From positions 248,001-312,000 of the forward strand of contig NZ_JAKFUM010000003.1 in the NCBI RefSeq assembly GCF_021732705.1: a stretch of DNA of 64,000 nucleotides. The letters are read 5' to 3'. The notes under the pieces are model-generated. The model had not been told where the DNA came from, ran no database searches, and worked only from the letters and a program-made list of their open reading frames with translations. Made by a program: the position numbers and the translations under genes. The first letter of the stretch is position 1; each line of letters begins with the position of its first letter. The DNA comes from Nevskia sp. Lineage in GTDB: Bacteria; Pseudomonadota; Gammaproteobacteria; Nevskiales; Nevskiaceae. This document shows positions 43,619 through 51,390 of this stretch, in pieces.

Positions 43619-44446
43619 TCAGGCTTTGAGCTGGCGTAGGCCGTCCGCCAGCAGCCACAGCGCCCGGTTGAGCCGGACGTTCTGGTCGATGCCCTGGACG
43701 GCTCGCGTGCGCTGCCGGCGCCCGTTGGCAGCACGGCCGCTCAGGCCGCCCTTGACCAGGTTCTCCTGGACTCTGTTGAAGACAGTCCACAGGTCGGCGC
43801 GGTTGTCGTCGTAACGACGGGGCCGCAGGATCTGGGTCTCCGTGATGGGCAAGGCCTTGCCCGAATCGTCGTACTTCAAGGTCAGCGCCGACTTGGCGAA
43901 GACCTCGGCCTCGCCGTTGTCCAGCGTGATGCCCTGCATGGCGTCGCGCGAGTCCTGCACGCGCTCGAAGCCGTGCAGCACCTCGTAGGCGCCTTCGATC
44001 ACGTGATCGGTGACGTTGCCCTTGTGGGGCACCCGCACGTCGGCGAAGGTGTCGCCGCACACCAGGCCGTTGTGGCAGACGAATCTGAACAGGCCCGCGA
44101 GCATCTGGTAGCTGCTGCTGCCGTCGTGCGAGTTGAGCAGGATGATCTCGTTCGCCTCGGCGCCGTTGATCTGGCTGGCGTGGCGAAGGCGCAGCATGTG
44201 CTTGGTGTAGTCGCGGCGGTCCTCGTGCCGCACGCGGGTCTGGCACACCATGAACGGCTGGAAGCCTTCCTTGCGCAGTTCAGTCAGCACAGCCGCCGTG
44301 GGGATGTAGCTGTACCGTTCGGAGCGGCTTTCGTGCGGGGTGTCCGCGAAGATGGACGGGGCCACGGTGCGAATCTGATCATCCGACAGCGGATAGTCGG
44401 CGCGCAGCACCGGGGAGCGAGAAGCGAAGCGGGAAGCGAGTTGCAT
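43619..44446 (-). CDS. DUF932 family protein
   Basis: The 275-aa protein matches DUF932 (phage/plasmid-like) by the central RLRHASQINGAEANEIILLNSHDG and FVCHNGLVCGDTFADVRVPHKGNV. The family is widespread on plasmids, phages and ICEs and often sits near genes for DNA entry; its biochemical role is not established. Start ATG 44446 has AAGGAG 8 nt upstream. It is a single-gene unit with a strong terminator. Confidence 0.88.
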   Translation of the reverse strand: MQLASRFASRSPVLRADYPLSDDQIRTVAPSIFADTPHESRSERYSYIPTAAVLTELRKEGFQPFMVCQTRVRHEDRRDYTKHMLRLRHASQINGAEANEIILLNSHDGSSSYQMLAGLFRFVCHNGLVCGDTFADVRVPHKGNVTDHVIEGAYEVLHGFERVQDSRDAMQGITLDNGEAEVFAKSALTLKYDDSGKALPITETQILRPRRYDDNRADLWTVFNRVQENLVKGGLSGRAANGRRQRTRAVQGIDQNVRLNRALWLLADGLRQLKA

Positions 44447-44520
44447 GATGATCTCCTTGCGGAATGAAGCAATCGGCATCCAGCGGCCGAGGCCGGATGC
44501 GCGGATTGCGTGGGACGAAG

Positions 44521-44541
44521 AAAAGCCCTGCTGAACAGGGC
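44521..44541 (-). terminator. Rho-independent terminator
   Basis: On the minus strand GCCCTG and CAGGGC pair (44525-44541) and are followed by TTTTCTT. It ends the two-gene unit whose last stop is at 44582. Confidence 0.8.
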
Positions 44542-44581
44542 CTGATGGAAGGGATGAAGAAGCGCGTCGCTGGGAAGCGGC

Positions 44582-44875
44582 CTATGGGTTCTGAACCGGC
44601 TCCCAGCCTCGGCTATGCGGGTTGAAGCAAAGCGCTTCCTGGCCTTTAAGGATCGGCGTGAAGCCTTCGAGGAAGATGTAGCGCAAGTACAGGGCGCGGT
44701 AGGTCAGTGCCTGCCACGCCTGTTCTTCGCTCAGGCCGTTGGCGATGAAGTGCTCGCGCAGCTCGTCGTCGTCGGAAACCTCGTTGTTGGCCAACTGTTC
44801 TTCGACGAAGCGAAGCAGCTCGGGCCGCATGGACGACAGGATGGTGTCCATGTGCGCCTCACTCAGTGGCTGCAT
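44582..44875 (-). CDS. Small ICE accessory protein
   Basis: The 97-aa protein has helices with FVEEQLANNEVSDDDELREHF and a C-terminal YLRYIFLEGFTPILKGQEAL. I do not recognise a family. ATG 44875 overlaps the preceding gene by 17 nt; an ATG at 44851 that avoids the overlap is possible. The two genes form one transcription unit that ends in a terminator. Confidence 0.65.
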   Translation of the reverse strand: MQPLSEAHMDTILSSMRPELLRFVEEQLANNEVSDDDELREHFIANGLSEEQAWQALTYRALYLRYIFLEGFTPILKGQEALCFNPHSRGWEPVQNP

Positions 44876-45254
44876 CGCCGGCCACACTGCTCGCCGGATG
44901 CTGCTGATGGAAGGCATGCACCCTTGCGCGCCAAGTGGCGCAGCGCTGCGGCGCCATGTCGAGATAGCGCAGCGGGCACGAGTAGTAGTACGGGTGCTCG
45001 GCCTCGACCAGGGACTTGTAGCCCCATTCGCGGCCCTCGCTTTCCAGCAGATGGCAGCCAATCAAGGTGGCCGACTCTCCGGGTGCGAGACCCAGGACAC
45101 CGGCCTGCTTGGCGGTGACGCGCACCACCGTCCACAGCACGTTGCCGACCAGCGTGTGATCGATGACCTCATTGCGCGACCGCTCGGTTTCCTCAGTTGC
45201 GGTCAGCTCGCGGATCAATTGATCGCGCGTCAATCGAACGAATGTCCAGCCCAT
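44859..45254 (-). CDS. ICE accessory protein, DUF6927-like
   Basis: The 131-aa protein starts MGWTFVRLTRDQLIREL and has a body with VGNVLWTVVRVTAKQAG, ATLIGCHLLESEGREWGYK and YYYSCPLRYLDMAP. Proteins of this kind are common in plasmid and ICE accessory regions; the DUF number is recalled and not searched. The leader before ATG 45254 contains a strong hairpin, CCCGCCGGGG against CCCCGGCGGG. Confidence 0.7.
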   Translation of the reverse strand: MGWTFVRLTRDQLIRELTATEETERSRNEVIDHTLVGNVLWTVVRVTAKQAGVLGLAPGESATLIGCHLLESEGREWGYKSLVEAEHPYYYSCPLRYLDMAPQRCATWRARVHAFHQQHPASSVAGDAATE

Positions 45255-45356
45255 GGAATGACTCCTGTGAGAAAGGGCCGGAGTCCTCCCGCCGGGGAAG
45301 GAACCCCGGCGGGTTGGTGGAAAGCCGCAGGCACGCGGCGTGAAGTGGCGATGGGA

Positions 45357-45986
45357 TCAGACCCTGGCGAGATGCCAGTCCTGGGACAGCGGAGCGAACT
45401 CGTAGCCCAGGTCGCCGAGACGGTCGCGCTGTTGACGCAGCACGCGCCGATCCACGGTGGCATCGAGCTTGACGACATCGCCCAGCGGCCAGAGCACACC
45501 GAACAGTGCCGCGTCGCCGTCTTCGTCCGCCTGGACCGGAGCCTCGGCAGACGCAGCAGCCGGTTCGCTGCCGAACGGCGTGGTATCGACCAGCGGGTCG
45601 CGCGAGCTGCGCGCCTTCTTCCGGCCGGCCGCCTTGGGGGCGGTCGTCGGCGTCGGCGTGGCGGTCTGCGCTTCCTCGTCGATCGGATCGACTTCCTGCG
45701 GACTCAGCCGGCGGGCGTCGTCACGGCTCAGGGCGTCGATGTTGGACAAGGTCATCCCGCCCAGGAGGGCGCGGATCTCGATGACCATGCGACCGTTGGC
45801 GGTGTACGTGGACGGGCGAATCTCCGCGATGGCGAAATCGCCCTCGTACTTGCCTTCGGCGTACTGGTCGAGTTCGGCGTTCTTCACGACGAACTCGCCG
45901 ATGGAGGTCGCAAGGCGCCCGACGTTGAAGTCGCCGTTGCGGCCGTGGATGGTCTTGATGGCCAATTGGCCGGGAATGGTGATCAT
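45357..45986 (-). CDS. DUF3275 family protein
   Basis: The 209-aa protein shows the DUF3275 start ITIPGQLAIKTIHGRNGDFNVGRLATSIGEF and the block YEGDFAIAEIRPSTYTANGRMVIEIRA. A variable Ala/Pro/Thr linker precedes a C-terminal repeat-like helix pair (LDATVDRRVLRQQRDRL). It is a conserved ICE accessory gene of unknown function, placed directly after the STY4534 gene as in related elements. Confidence 0.87.
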   Translation of the reverse strand: MITIPGQLAIKTIHGRNGDFNVGRLATSIGEFVVKNAELDQYAEGKYEGDFAIAEIRPSTYTANGRMVIEIRALLGGMTLSNIDALSRDDARRLSPQEVDPIDEEAQTATPTPTTAPKAAGRKKARSSRDPLVDTTPFGSEPAAASAEAPVQADEDGDAALFGVLWPLGDVVKLDATVDRRVLRQQRDRLGDLGYEFAPLSQDWHLARV

Positions 45987-46068
45987 GAAGAACTCCTGCG
46001 GACGAAGCTGCGATCACGCACACGGCTGTCATGGTGACGGTCGCATGCGCACGCGAGTGGGAGAAGAC

Positions 46069-46101
46069 AAGGCCCTGGGCTCAATTCAGAGTCAGGGCCT
46101 T
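46069..46101 (-). terminator. Hairpin after the STY4534 gene
   Basis: Arms AAGGCCCTG and CAGGGCCTT (9 bp) enclose 15 nt just after the stop at 46107. The downstream sequence GTCTTCT is only weakly T-rich, so this may be a terminator or an RNA-stabilising hairpin. Confidence 0.55.
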
Positions 46102-46106
46102 GCGGA

Positions 46107-46670
46107 TCAGAACGACTCGGCAACTTCCAATGCGGGCGCATCGGCAGTGGCTTCATCGGCAGCTTCAGCGGCGGGCCTGGCGGGCTCGGACGCAGCGGCT
46201 TGCGGCTCGGCGGACGTCGCGGGGACATCCGTGGCGCGCACGTCGCGTTCGTCGCGGTCGTCGGCGTCGGTCGGCTTGGGCTCGGCCTTGTAGACGAGCT
46301 TGCCGTCGACCTTGATCCAACTGACGAACAGCAGGCGGGCCTTGAGGCTCACCCCCTGCTCGCCGGCACGCTTGCCCTTGGAGTAGGTAAAGGTGTCGGT
46401 CCACAGGTCGCCCAGGCGGAAGCCGATCATCACCTTCTTCTCGGCATCAACCGCTTGGATGCAGCGGCGCACCAGGTGCTGCGCTTCGGAGCCCGAGACG
46501 CGCGTGTCGAAACGCACGTAGGCCACATCATCGCTGGGGCCGTTGAGCGCCGCGATGTCGCAGGCCAGGAACGCATCGCCTTTCTTGGGCTTCACTTCGC
46601 GGATGCGATTGAGATACCCGAGTCCGGTGATGTGCAGGTCGAAGAAGGACCTTTCGGTGGAAGTGGTCAT
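46107..46670 (-). CDS. STY4534 family ICE replication protein (DUF3577)
   Basis: The 187-aa protein has the DUF3577 start FFDLHITGLGYLNRIREVKPKKGDAFLACDIAALNG and a core SEAQHLVRRCIQAVDAEKKVMIGFRLGDLW, followed by an acidic Ala-rich tail. It resembles a single-stranded-DNA-binding OB fold in its strand pattern and acidic tail, which fits a replication role. Copy C of the three-hairpin element lies 160 nt upstream of its start. Confidence 0.85.
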   Translation of the reverse strand: MTTSTERSFFDLHITGLGYLNRIREVKPKKGDAFLACDIAALNGPSDDVAYVRFDTRVSGSEAQHLVRRCIQAVDAEKKVMIGFRLGDLWTDTFTYSKGKRAGEQGVSLKARLLFVSWIKVDGKLVYKAEPKPTDADDRDERDVRATDVPATSAEPQAAASEPARPAAEAADEATADAPALEVAESF

Positions 46671-46830
46671 GGTGAATCTCCTGAGAACAAAGAGGCGGAG
46701 ACACACCCGACCCAAGGCGGGGAAGGTGTGGAACCCCCGCGTGGGTTGAAGGAACAGCTTGGGTGGCATCACCATCGGGAGAACCGATGGCCGTTCGCGC
46801 TGGGATGCCGGAGCGAACTGGGTGATCAAC

Positions 46831-46897
46831 GCGGTCGGAACCGCATCGCAGTCTTGAAGATCGAGACTGCCTGGGCATGCTGCTGACGGGTGTCAGC
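46831..46897 (-). ncRNA. Three-hairpin repeat element, copy C
   Basis: On the minus strand: hairpin I GCTGAC/GTCAGC, linker GCATGCCCAG, hairpin II GCAGTC/GACTGC (a two-pair compensatory change against copies A and B), hairpin III GCGG/CCGC. It precedes the STY4534 gene. Confidence 0.78.
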
Positions 46898-46984
46898 GGA
46901 ACATGGTGATAAGCGTGGCGCCTGGCACGCGCCCGCGCGAGCGGCAATCGGTATCCGAGACGCCCCGCATTGACGGCGTCCTCG

Positions 46985-47014
46985 GGAAAAAGTGAAGCCC
47001 CTTCATGAGGGGCT
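46985..47014 (-). terminator. Rho-independent terminator after the DUF3085 gene
   Basis: AGCCCCT and AGGGGCT pair around CATGA (46996-47014); TCACTTTTT follows on the minus strand. It lies 15 nt after the stop at 47029. Confidence 0.8.
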
Positions 47015-47028
47015 GGGAAGCAGGACGG

Positions 47029-47394
47029 TCAGTGGCCGGCCGGCGCAGCGGGCATGGGCTGCATCGACAGGTGCGTGGCCGTGGCCGACACTTCGAGGTC
47101 GTCCTCGCTGTGCAGGATGCGGCTGAACACCCGTTCCCGCAGGTCGAAGAACTCGCCGAAGTCGTCGCCGCCGAATTCGGCGCGCGCCAGTTCCCACCAG
47201 TCGTCGAACACATCGACATCAGGGTTGCAGCCCACGGCATAGGCGATGGTCTTGCGCCGCCCATCGGGCCGGCTCTCGCCGCGCTCGGCCATGAAATACA
47301 CGCCCTGGTCCTTGACCAGGACGACGCGGCACTGGTTGGCCGCCGCCTCGGCAAGCACGGGCCGAAGCTCGGTGCCTTTGAATCGAACAGTCAT
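47029..47394 (-). CDS. DUF3085 family protein
   Basis: The 121-aa protein has the DUF3085 features VRFKGTELRPVLAEAAANQCRVVLVKDQGVYFMAERGE and a conserved YAVGCNPDVDVFDDWWELARAEFGGDDF. It is a small soluble protein found on many plasmids and ICEs; function unknown. ATG 47394 begins the conserved part; a non-ATG start five codons earlier is possible. The leader contains a CCCGTCCCCGCGGCGGG hairpin. Confidence 0.85.
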   Translation of the reverse strand: MTVRFKGTELRPVLAEAAANQCRVVLVKDQGVYFMAERGESRPDGRRKTIAYAVGCNPDVDVFDDWWELARAEFGGDDFGEFFDLRERVFSRILHSEDDLEVSATATHLSMQPMPAAPAGH

Positions 47395-47472
47395 GGAAGT
47401 GGTCTCCAATCGAGGTATGGGAGGAAAGGCTTCCCGCCGCGGGGACGGGAAGCCGCTTAGGAACGCAGGGGC

Positions 47473-48270
47473 TCAGTGCTGGACCAGCTTGCGGCCGGAC
47501 AGGCGCTGCACGCGGATGAGGCGCCAGCTCCCGTCGTCGATCAGCCGCTCCAGGGCCTGGCCCAGCTCGTCGAACGACACTTCATCGACCCGCTCGACCA
47601 GATTGCTGTTGCGGTGCAGCTCCACCGCGTAGAGGTCGAGGCCGCGCTCGTAGAGCACGGTGACGCGCCCCTGGAACTTCGCTGAGGCGACGGTGAAGCC
47701 GATGGCCGGCGGCGTGGCGATGATGTTGCGGGGGCTCGGATCGACCACCGTGAAGTCCCGCGCGCCGGCATCCACCAGCAGGTGCGTGATGCGGCGAAAG
47801 CCATCGGGCGCGGGCAACTGCTCCAGTTGGTGGATCAGCTCCTGCAGCTCGGGGCACTGCGGCTCGGGGATCGGCAACTTGGCCGGCGCGGAACCCAGGA
47901 TGAGCCGCTTCACCGTGTACGGCTGGCCGTCGGCGGTGAACTCGGTGCTCTCCTCGGGCGTGTCCGCGCGCATGCCGTCGAAGCGGCGCCGCGCATACGG
48001 TTCGACCTGCACCTTGGCGCCTTCGTCGGGCACATCGGTGACGAGCGCCTTGTCGAGCACCGCGAACTCGGCCCGGCCCGTCTTGACGACGATGGCCTCG
48101 TCGGTGGTGGCGATAACCTTGCCCTCGAAAGGCTTGGGATCAACGTGGAAGCCCAGCGTCGAAACCTTGGGCTGGCCGTCGAAGATGTTGAACTTGAAGC
48201 TGCGGACGTTGGAAGGCACGTGGCCGCGAACCAGCGTCGGCATCTGTGCGCGGATGGCTTGGGTATCCAT
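47473..48270 (-). CDS. ICE accessory protein of unknown function
   Basis: The 265-aa protein has a beta-rich N-terminal half (GFHVDPKPFEGKVIATTDEAIVVKTGRAEFAVLDKALV, which looks like a small barrel). A C-terminal part follows with FRRITHLLVDAGARDFTVVDPSPRNIIATPPAIGF. I cannot name the family with certainty. Start ATG 48270 has AAGGAG upstream, though copy D of the three-hairpin element ends 110 nt before it. Confidence 0.7.
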   Translation of the reverse strand: MDTQAIRAQMPTLVRGHVPSNVRSFKFNIFDGQPKVSTLGFHVDPKPFEGKVIATTDEAIVVKTGRAEFAVLDKALVTDVPDEGAKVQVEPYARRRFDGMRADTPEESTEFTADGQPYTVKRLILGSAPAKLPIPEPQCPELQELIHQLEQLPAPDGFRRITHLLVDAGARDFTVVDPSPRNIIATPPAIGFTVASAKFQGRVTVLYERGLDLYAVELHRNSNLVERVDEVSFDELGQALERLIDDGSWRLIRVQRLSGRKLVQH

Positions 48271-48380
48271 TAGGAGGCTCCTTGTGGCAATCCAAGGAAC
48301 TTCCGCCCGCAAGGGAGGCATGTCCCTTGGGGGTGAGGTGGATGGACGCGCATGCGCCCGTGGAAGGAAAAGCAACCAGC

Positions 48381-48445
48381 GCGGCGAACCGTGCCGCAGC
48401 CTCGAAGGTCTCGACTGCCTGGGCATGCTTGCCGGCAACGCCAGC
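48381..48445 (-). ncRNA. Three-hairpin repeat element, copy D
   Basis: On the minus strand: hairpin I GCTGGC/GCCGGC, linker AAGCATGCCCAG, hairpin II GCAGTC/GGCTGC (one G-U pair) with CTTCGA in the loop, hairpin III closing CGG-TTCG-CCG. It precedes the 265-aa gene at 47473. Confidence 0.75.
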
Positions 48446-48527
48446 GAACATGCGAGCAGCGTGCGTCGGGTGTGGGCCAGCGTCGTGGGGGAATCGGCAC
48501 TGCGCCGCCACCGGCTTCGTCCAGAAA

Positions 48528-48553
48528 TGAAACGAGCCCCGCGTGGGGGCTCG
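48528..48553 (-). terminator. Rho-independent terminator
   Basis: CGAGCCCC and GGGGCTCG pair around a short loop (48533-48553), with TTTCATTTC after the stem on the minus strand. It lies 10 nt after the stop of the DUF5983-like gene. Confidence 0.78.
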
Positions 48554-48563
48554 AAAGGTGGTG

Positions 48564-49280
48564 TCAGTCGTCGTAGATCGGCAGGCCGTCCAGCACCTGC
48601 GCATCGGCATCGAAGACCAGCATGCGCACGTCGGCGAGCGCGGCCAGGTGCAGCACCTGCACCAGGGATTCCGGCATGCCCTTCTTGCGGTGCTCCTGCA
48701 TCAGCCGCTTGGCCGTGGTGCCTTCGACCGCGCGCAGGTTCTCGTCGGTCCAGGGCGTGGCGATCAGCTTCAACCCGATGGCCGGGCTGTACGGGATGCG
48801 GAAGGCGACGAACAGGAACAGCGTCGGCGTGGCGATGTCCGCCAGCTCGGAGAGGAAGCGATGCGCGTCGGCGTCGAGGTGCGCGCTGCTGATCTCCCAG
48901 CACCGGCTGTAGTAGCCCGTTTCATAGCGCAGGCGCCGCACGACTTCCCGCGCCGCTTCTTCGGAGTAGGTGTCGCCCACGTGCAGCGGCTTGCCGTCTT
49001 CCTCGGCCATCACGGCATAGACAACGTTGCGGGCGAGCCCGTGGCTGCGGCATTGCGCTTGCAGTTCATCGGGGACCGCTTGGTCCTCGGTGATCAGCAC
49101 GAAGTCGTCCGAGAAGATGCAGGCCCGCCGTTCGACCTGGCTGTCCGGCAGATTCGACTGCGAGGGATGCAGGGGCAGGTAGGTCAGCGGGCAGTCGTCG
49201 TCGTAGGAGATGGCAAGCAGCCGCTGGACGGACAGGCCGTCGTAGCCGCGGACAAAGGGATTGTTGTTCGAGTAGGACAT
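48564..49280 (-). CDS. DUF5983-like ICE accessory protein
   Basis: The 238-aa protein contains CWEISSAHLDADAHRFLSELAD near residue 130, a block I associate with DUF5983, and a C-terminal LVQVLHLAALADVRMLVFDADA. The N-terminus is a polar ISYDDDCPLTYLPLHPSQSNLPDS region. Function unknown. The leader before ATG 49280 folds into CCCGCTGGGG/CCCCAGCAGGGG. Confidence 0.68.
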   Translation of the reverse strand: MSYSNNNPFVRGYDGLSVQRLLAISYDDDCPLTYLPLHPSQSNLPDSQVERRACIFSDDFVLITEDQAVPDELQAQCRSHGLARNVVYAVMAEEDGKPLHVGDTYSEEAAREVVRRLRYETGYYSRCWEISSAHLDADAHRFLSELADIATPTLFLFVAFRIPYSPAIGLKLIATPWTDENLRAVEGTTAKRLMQEHRKKGMPESLVQVLHLAALADVRMLVFDADAQVLDGLPIYDD

Positions 49281-49410
49281 GGGATTTCTCCAGCAGAGGA
49301 TGGCCGAGGCAATCCCCTGCTGGGGATTGAACCCCAGCGGGTGGATGAAGTGGCAGCCGGTCAGCCGGCAGCGGTAGAGGACGGGTCGCCCAGCACCTTC
49401 AACAGGTCGA

Positions 49411-49815
49411 TCAGGCCGCCATTCGCAAGCTGGTACAGGCTGTTGTAGTCGTCGCCTGCTCCAGGCGATCAAGCCGCGCATCCAAGTCAAGGATGCTTTG
49501 GTGTACGTTGCGGGCGATGCTCAGCGCGGAAGGTTTTTCGGCCGGCTTGCGTGCATCGAGCACCGAAAGGACTTCAGCGGGCGATGGGTAACGGCAGTTA
49601 GGGCCGTACTCGACCGGAAAAACCTCGCGCCCGGTCAATCCGGTGTTCGGAGTTCCGCTGCTGACATGCAGCACATACTCGTCTTGCACATCGTTGCCGG
49701 CGTAGTCGAATACCACCATGCGCGGCTTGCGCACGTCGGCCGGCCAACCTTCCAGGATGACCGCATCGATGTCGTCGTCGGTCACGAGCAGACCGATGGA
49801 AAAGTCAGGGGACAT
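49411..49815 (-). CDS. ICE accessory protein of unknown function
   Basis: The 134-aa protein is acidic and soluble with LLVTDDDIDAVILEGWPADVRKPRMVVFDYAGNDVQD at its start and a short predicted coiled coil (QSILDLDARLDRLEQ) near the C-terminus. I do not recognise it. Its leader has a 10-bp hairpin, GAGGGACATG/CATGTCCCTC, enclosing a smaller CCC/GGG hairpin, directly before the ribosome-binding site. Confidence 0.66.
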   Translation of the reverse strand: MSPDFSIGLLVTDDDIDAVILEGWPADVRKPRMVVFDYAGNDVQDEYVLHVSSGTPNTGLTGREVFPVEYGPNCRYPSPAEVLSVLDARKPAEKPSALSIARNVHQSILDLDARLDRLEQATTTTACTSLRMAA

Positions 49816-49915
49816 GATTCACTCCTATGAAGAAAGGAGGGACATGGCCCCGCATAGGGACGCATGTCCCTCGTGGGGTGGGAGAAAAGGAAGAACGTTG
49901 GCGGGCCGAAGCAGC

Positions 49916-50308
49916 TCACCAGCCGTTGTAGTTCAGCGTCAGGTCGGCGATGACCTTGCGCCGTTCCAGGTCGAGGCCGCCCAGGTCGGACAGACCCTCG
50001 AAGCCGCAACGCTTGAGCATCGCACCGCCCTCACGGGCGTTGTAGAAGCTCACCATCGCGGACAGGAACATCCGCTGGCCGCTGCTCAGGACGCCGAGGG
50101 CGTCGTTGAGCATCATCAGCTTTGGCCGCAGATCCCACTTGGTGGTGGCACGCCGCAGGCCTTCGCGGGTTCCGTCGCCGAACCATTCGGCTCCGGCGAT
50201 GTGGACGCCGCGCTTCCATGCCTCGAAGAAGGCTTGGGGTGCGGCAGCGAAGTGCTGGTGTTCCAGCTCAATCTGATCAAGTACCTCTTGAGGCAGGGCA
50301 CGGTTCAT
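49916..50308 (-). CDS. ICE accessory protein of unknown function
   Basis: The 130-aa protein is mostly helical, with EVLDQIELEHQHFAAAPQAF, a centre KLMMLNDALGVLSSGQRMFLSAMVSFYNA, and LDLERRKVIADLTLNYNGW at the end. The pattern of a small helical plasmid protein repeats in related ICEs, but the role is unknown to me. It lies between two other single-gene units, 24 nt after the 83-aa gene's stop. Confidence 0.68.
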   Translation of the reverse strand: MNRALPQEVLDQIELEHQHFAAAPQAFFEAWKRGVHIAGAEWFGDGTREGLRRATTKWDLRPKLMMLNDALGVLSSGQRMFLSAMVSFYNAREGGAMLKRCGFEGLSDLGGLDLERRKVIADLTLNYNGW

Positions 50309-50332
50309 GACTTGGCTCCTGGTGGTTGGACA

Positions 50333-50584
50333 TCACGGGTTGAGTCGCTGCTGCCAGCGGCCCGTTTGCAGGGCGTGCTCGGCGGCGTGGTGCGAGCGGA
50401 AGTAGCTGACCGACTCGCGCGAGACCGGGCCGTCCACATCGGCGGTGCCGATGTAGTGGCCGGCCGCGCTGCACAGCACCTGCAGGGGCAGGCGCTTGCC
50501 GACGTAGGCCAGAGCCTGGTAGCCGATGGATTCGGCGCGGGCCTGTTCAGCACTCAAAGGTGCCGATGCGAACGCAAGGGACAT
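50333..50584 (-). CDS. Small ICE accessory protein
   Basis: The 83-aa protein contains QALAYVGKRLPLQVLCSAAGHYIGTADVDGPVSRESVSYF. ATG 50584 has AGGAG 7 nt upstream. It is the first gene read after copy E of the three-hairpin element, which ends 141 nt upstream. A CCCTTCGGGAAG hairpin lies in between. Family and function unknown. Confidence 0.66.
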   Translation of the reverse strand: MSLAFASAPLSAEQARAESIGYQALAYVGKRLPLQVLCSAAGHYIGTADVDGPVSRESVSYFRSHHAAEHALQTGRWQQRLNP

Positions 50585-50725
50585 GGGTTTCTCCTGGTAG
50601 TTGAAGACCGGGAGCACCACGCCCTTTCGGGAGCGGGACACTTCCCGAAGGGTTGAACATGAAAAGCACCCGCGTCGTGATGACACGCGTCCGCGGTGGT
50701 CGGTGCGAAGCGGACTGGATCGGTC

Positions 50726-50793
50726 AACGTGGCGAACCGCGTTGCAGCCTTGAAGACCTGGGCTGCCAGGGCATGCTGCTGACGACCGTCAGC
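50726..50793 (-). ncRNA. Three-hairpin repeat element, copy E
   Basis: On the minus strand: hairpin I GCTGAC/GTCAGC, linker GCATGCCCTG, hairpin II GCAGCC/GGCTGC with the CTTCAA loop, hairpin III AACG/CGTT with GG-TTCG-CC at its tip. Against copies A and B, stem II shows the compensatory T-A to C-G change. Confidence 0.78.
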
Positions 50794-51390
50794 GACACAT
50801 GCAGGAAGGATGGAAGCCCCGAAGCGCACCGTCGCCGATCAAACGGAACTGCGCGTCGTCCGATTTGGCCCGAGCACTGCCGGCAGGAGCGGTGCACGAT
50901 CCGTCCGCCCACGACAAAGGCGCCGAAGCCCCGAGGGACTTCGGCTGGAGAGGAATCAATCCACCTGTGGGCTGCAAGCAGGCCAGGCCGTCGTCAAAGC
51001 CATTCGCTGCGTCAGCAATCTCACCCGGCCCGTTTCGTGGCTGGGGCCGGCATCCTCTGGCGTGTATCCACACACAAAGGGAACCCGTTGTTCCGCCGGC
51101 GGGCACCGGCACCGAATACCGTCGACCGCGAGCGGTCTCCTGACACCTCGCAGCATTGCAAGCCAAGGCGTCAGGAGACCGCTCACGGATGGCGGAAGCA
51201 CCTCGATCAACGGAACCGCGACGAGCGCGATTCGATGGAGCAATGACCTTCTCGCCCTGCAAGCCGTGATCGGTCCGTGCAGGACGCGCACACCGTTGCA
51301 GAAGGGAACGCGCGCTGGGGAGTCCCGCGGGGCGCGGGAGGTTTGCCCCGCCGTCGGCAGCAGCCGGCGTGGCAGAGGGAGACGTGGGCG
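50794..51390. other. Non-coding stretch before topB end, with a large stem-loop
   Basis: No reading frame here has a convincing start, codon pattern or known family. The stretch lies between the topB stop and copy E of the repeat element. Its most notable content is a perfect 15-bp inverted repeat at 51130-51184. It may hold a small RNA or decayed DNA. Confidence 0.5.
51130..51184. repeat. Perfect 15-bp inverted repeat with 25-nt loop
   Basis: GAGCGGTCTCCTGAC at 51130-51144 is exactly complementary to 51170-51184. No T-run follows on either strand, so it is unlikely to be a terminator. It could be a small RNA, a protein site or the ends of a lost small element. Confidence 0.7.

Noticed and set aside
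39690-50640. Hairpins before accessory genes as rho-independent terminators
   Set aside because: Most lie upstream of the start codon near the ribosome-binding site and lack T-runs, so they are reported as leader hairpins. Only those with T-runs after a stop were called terminators.
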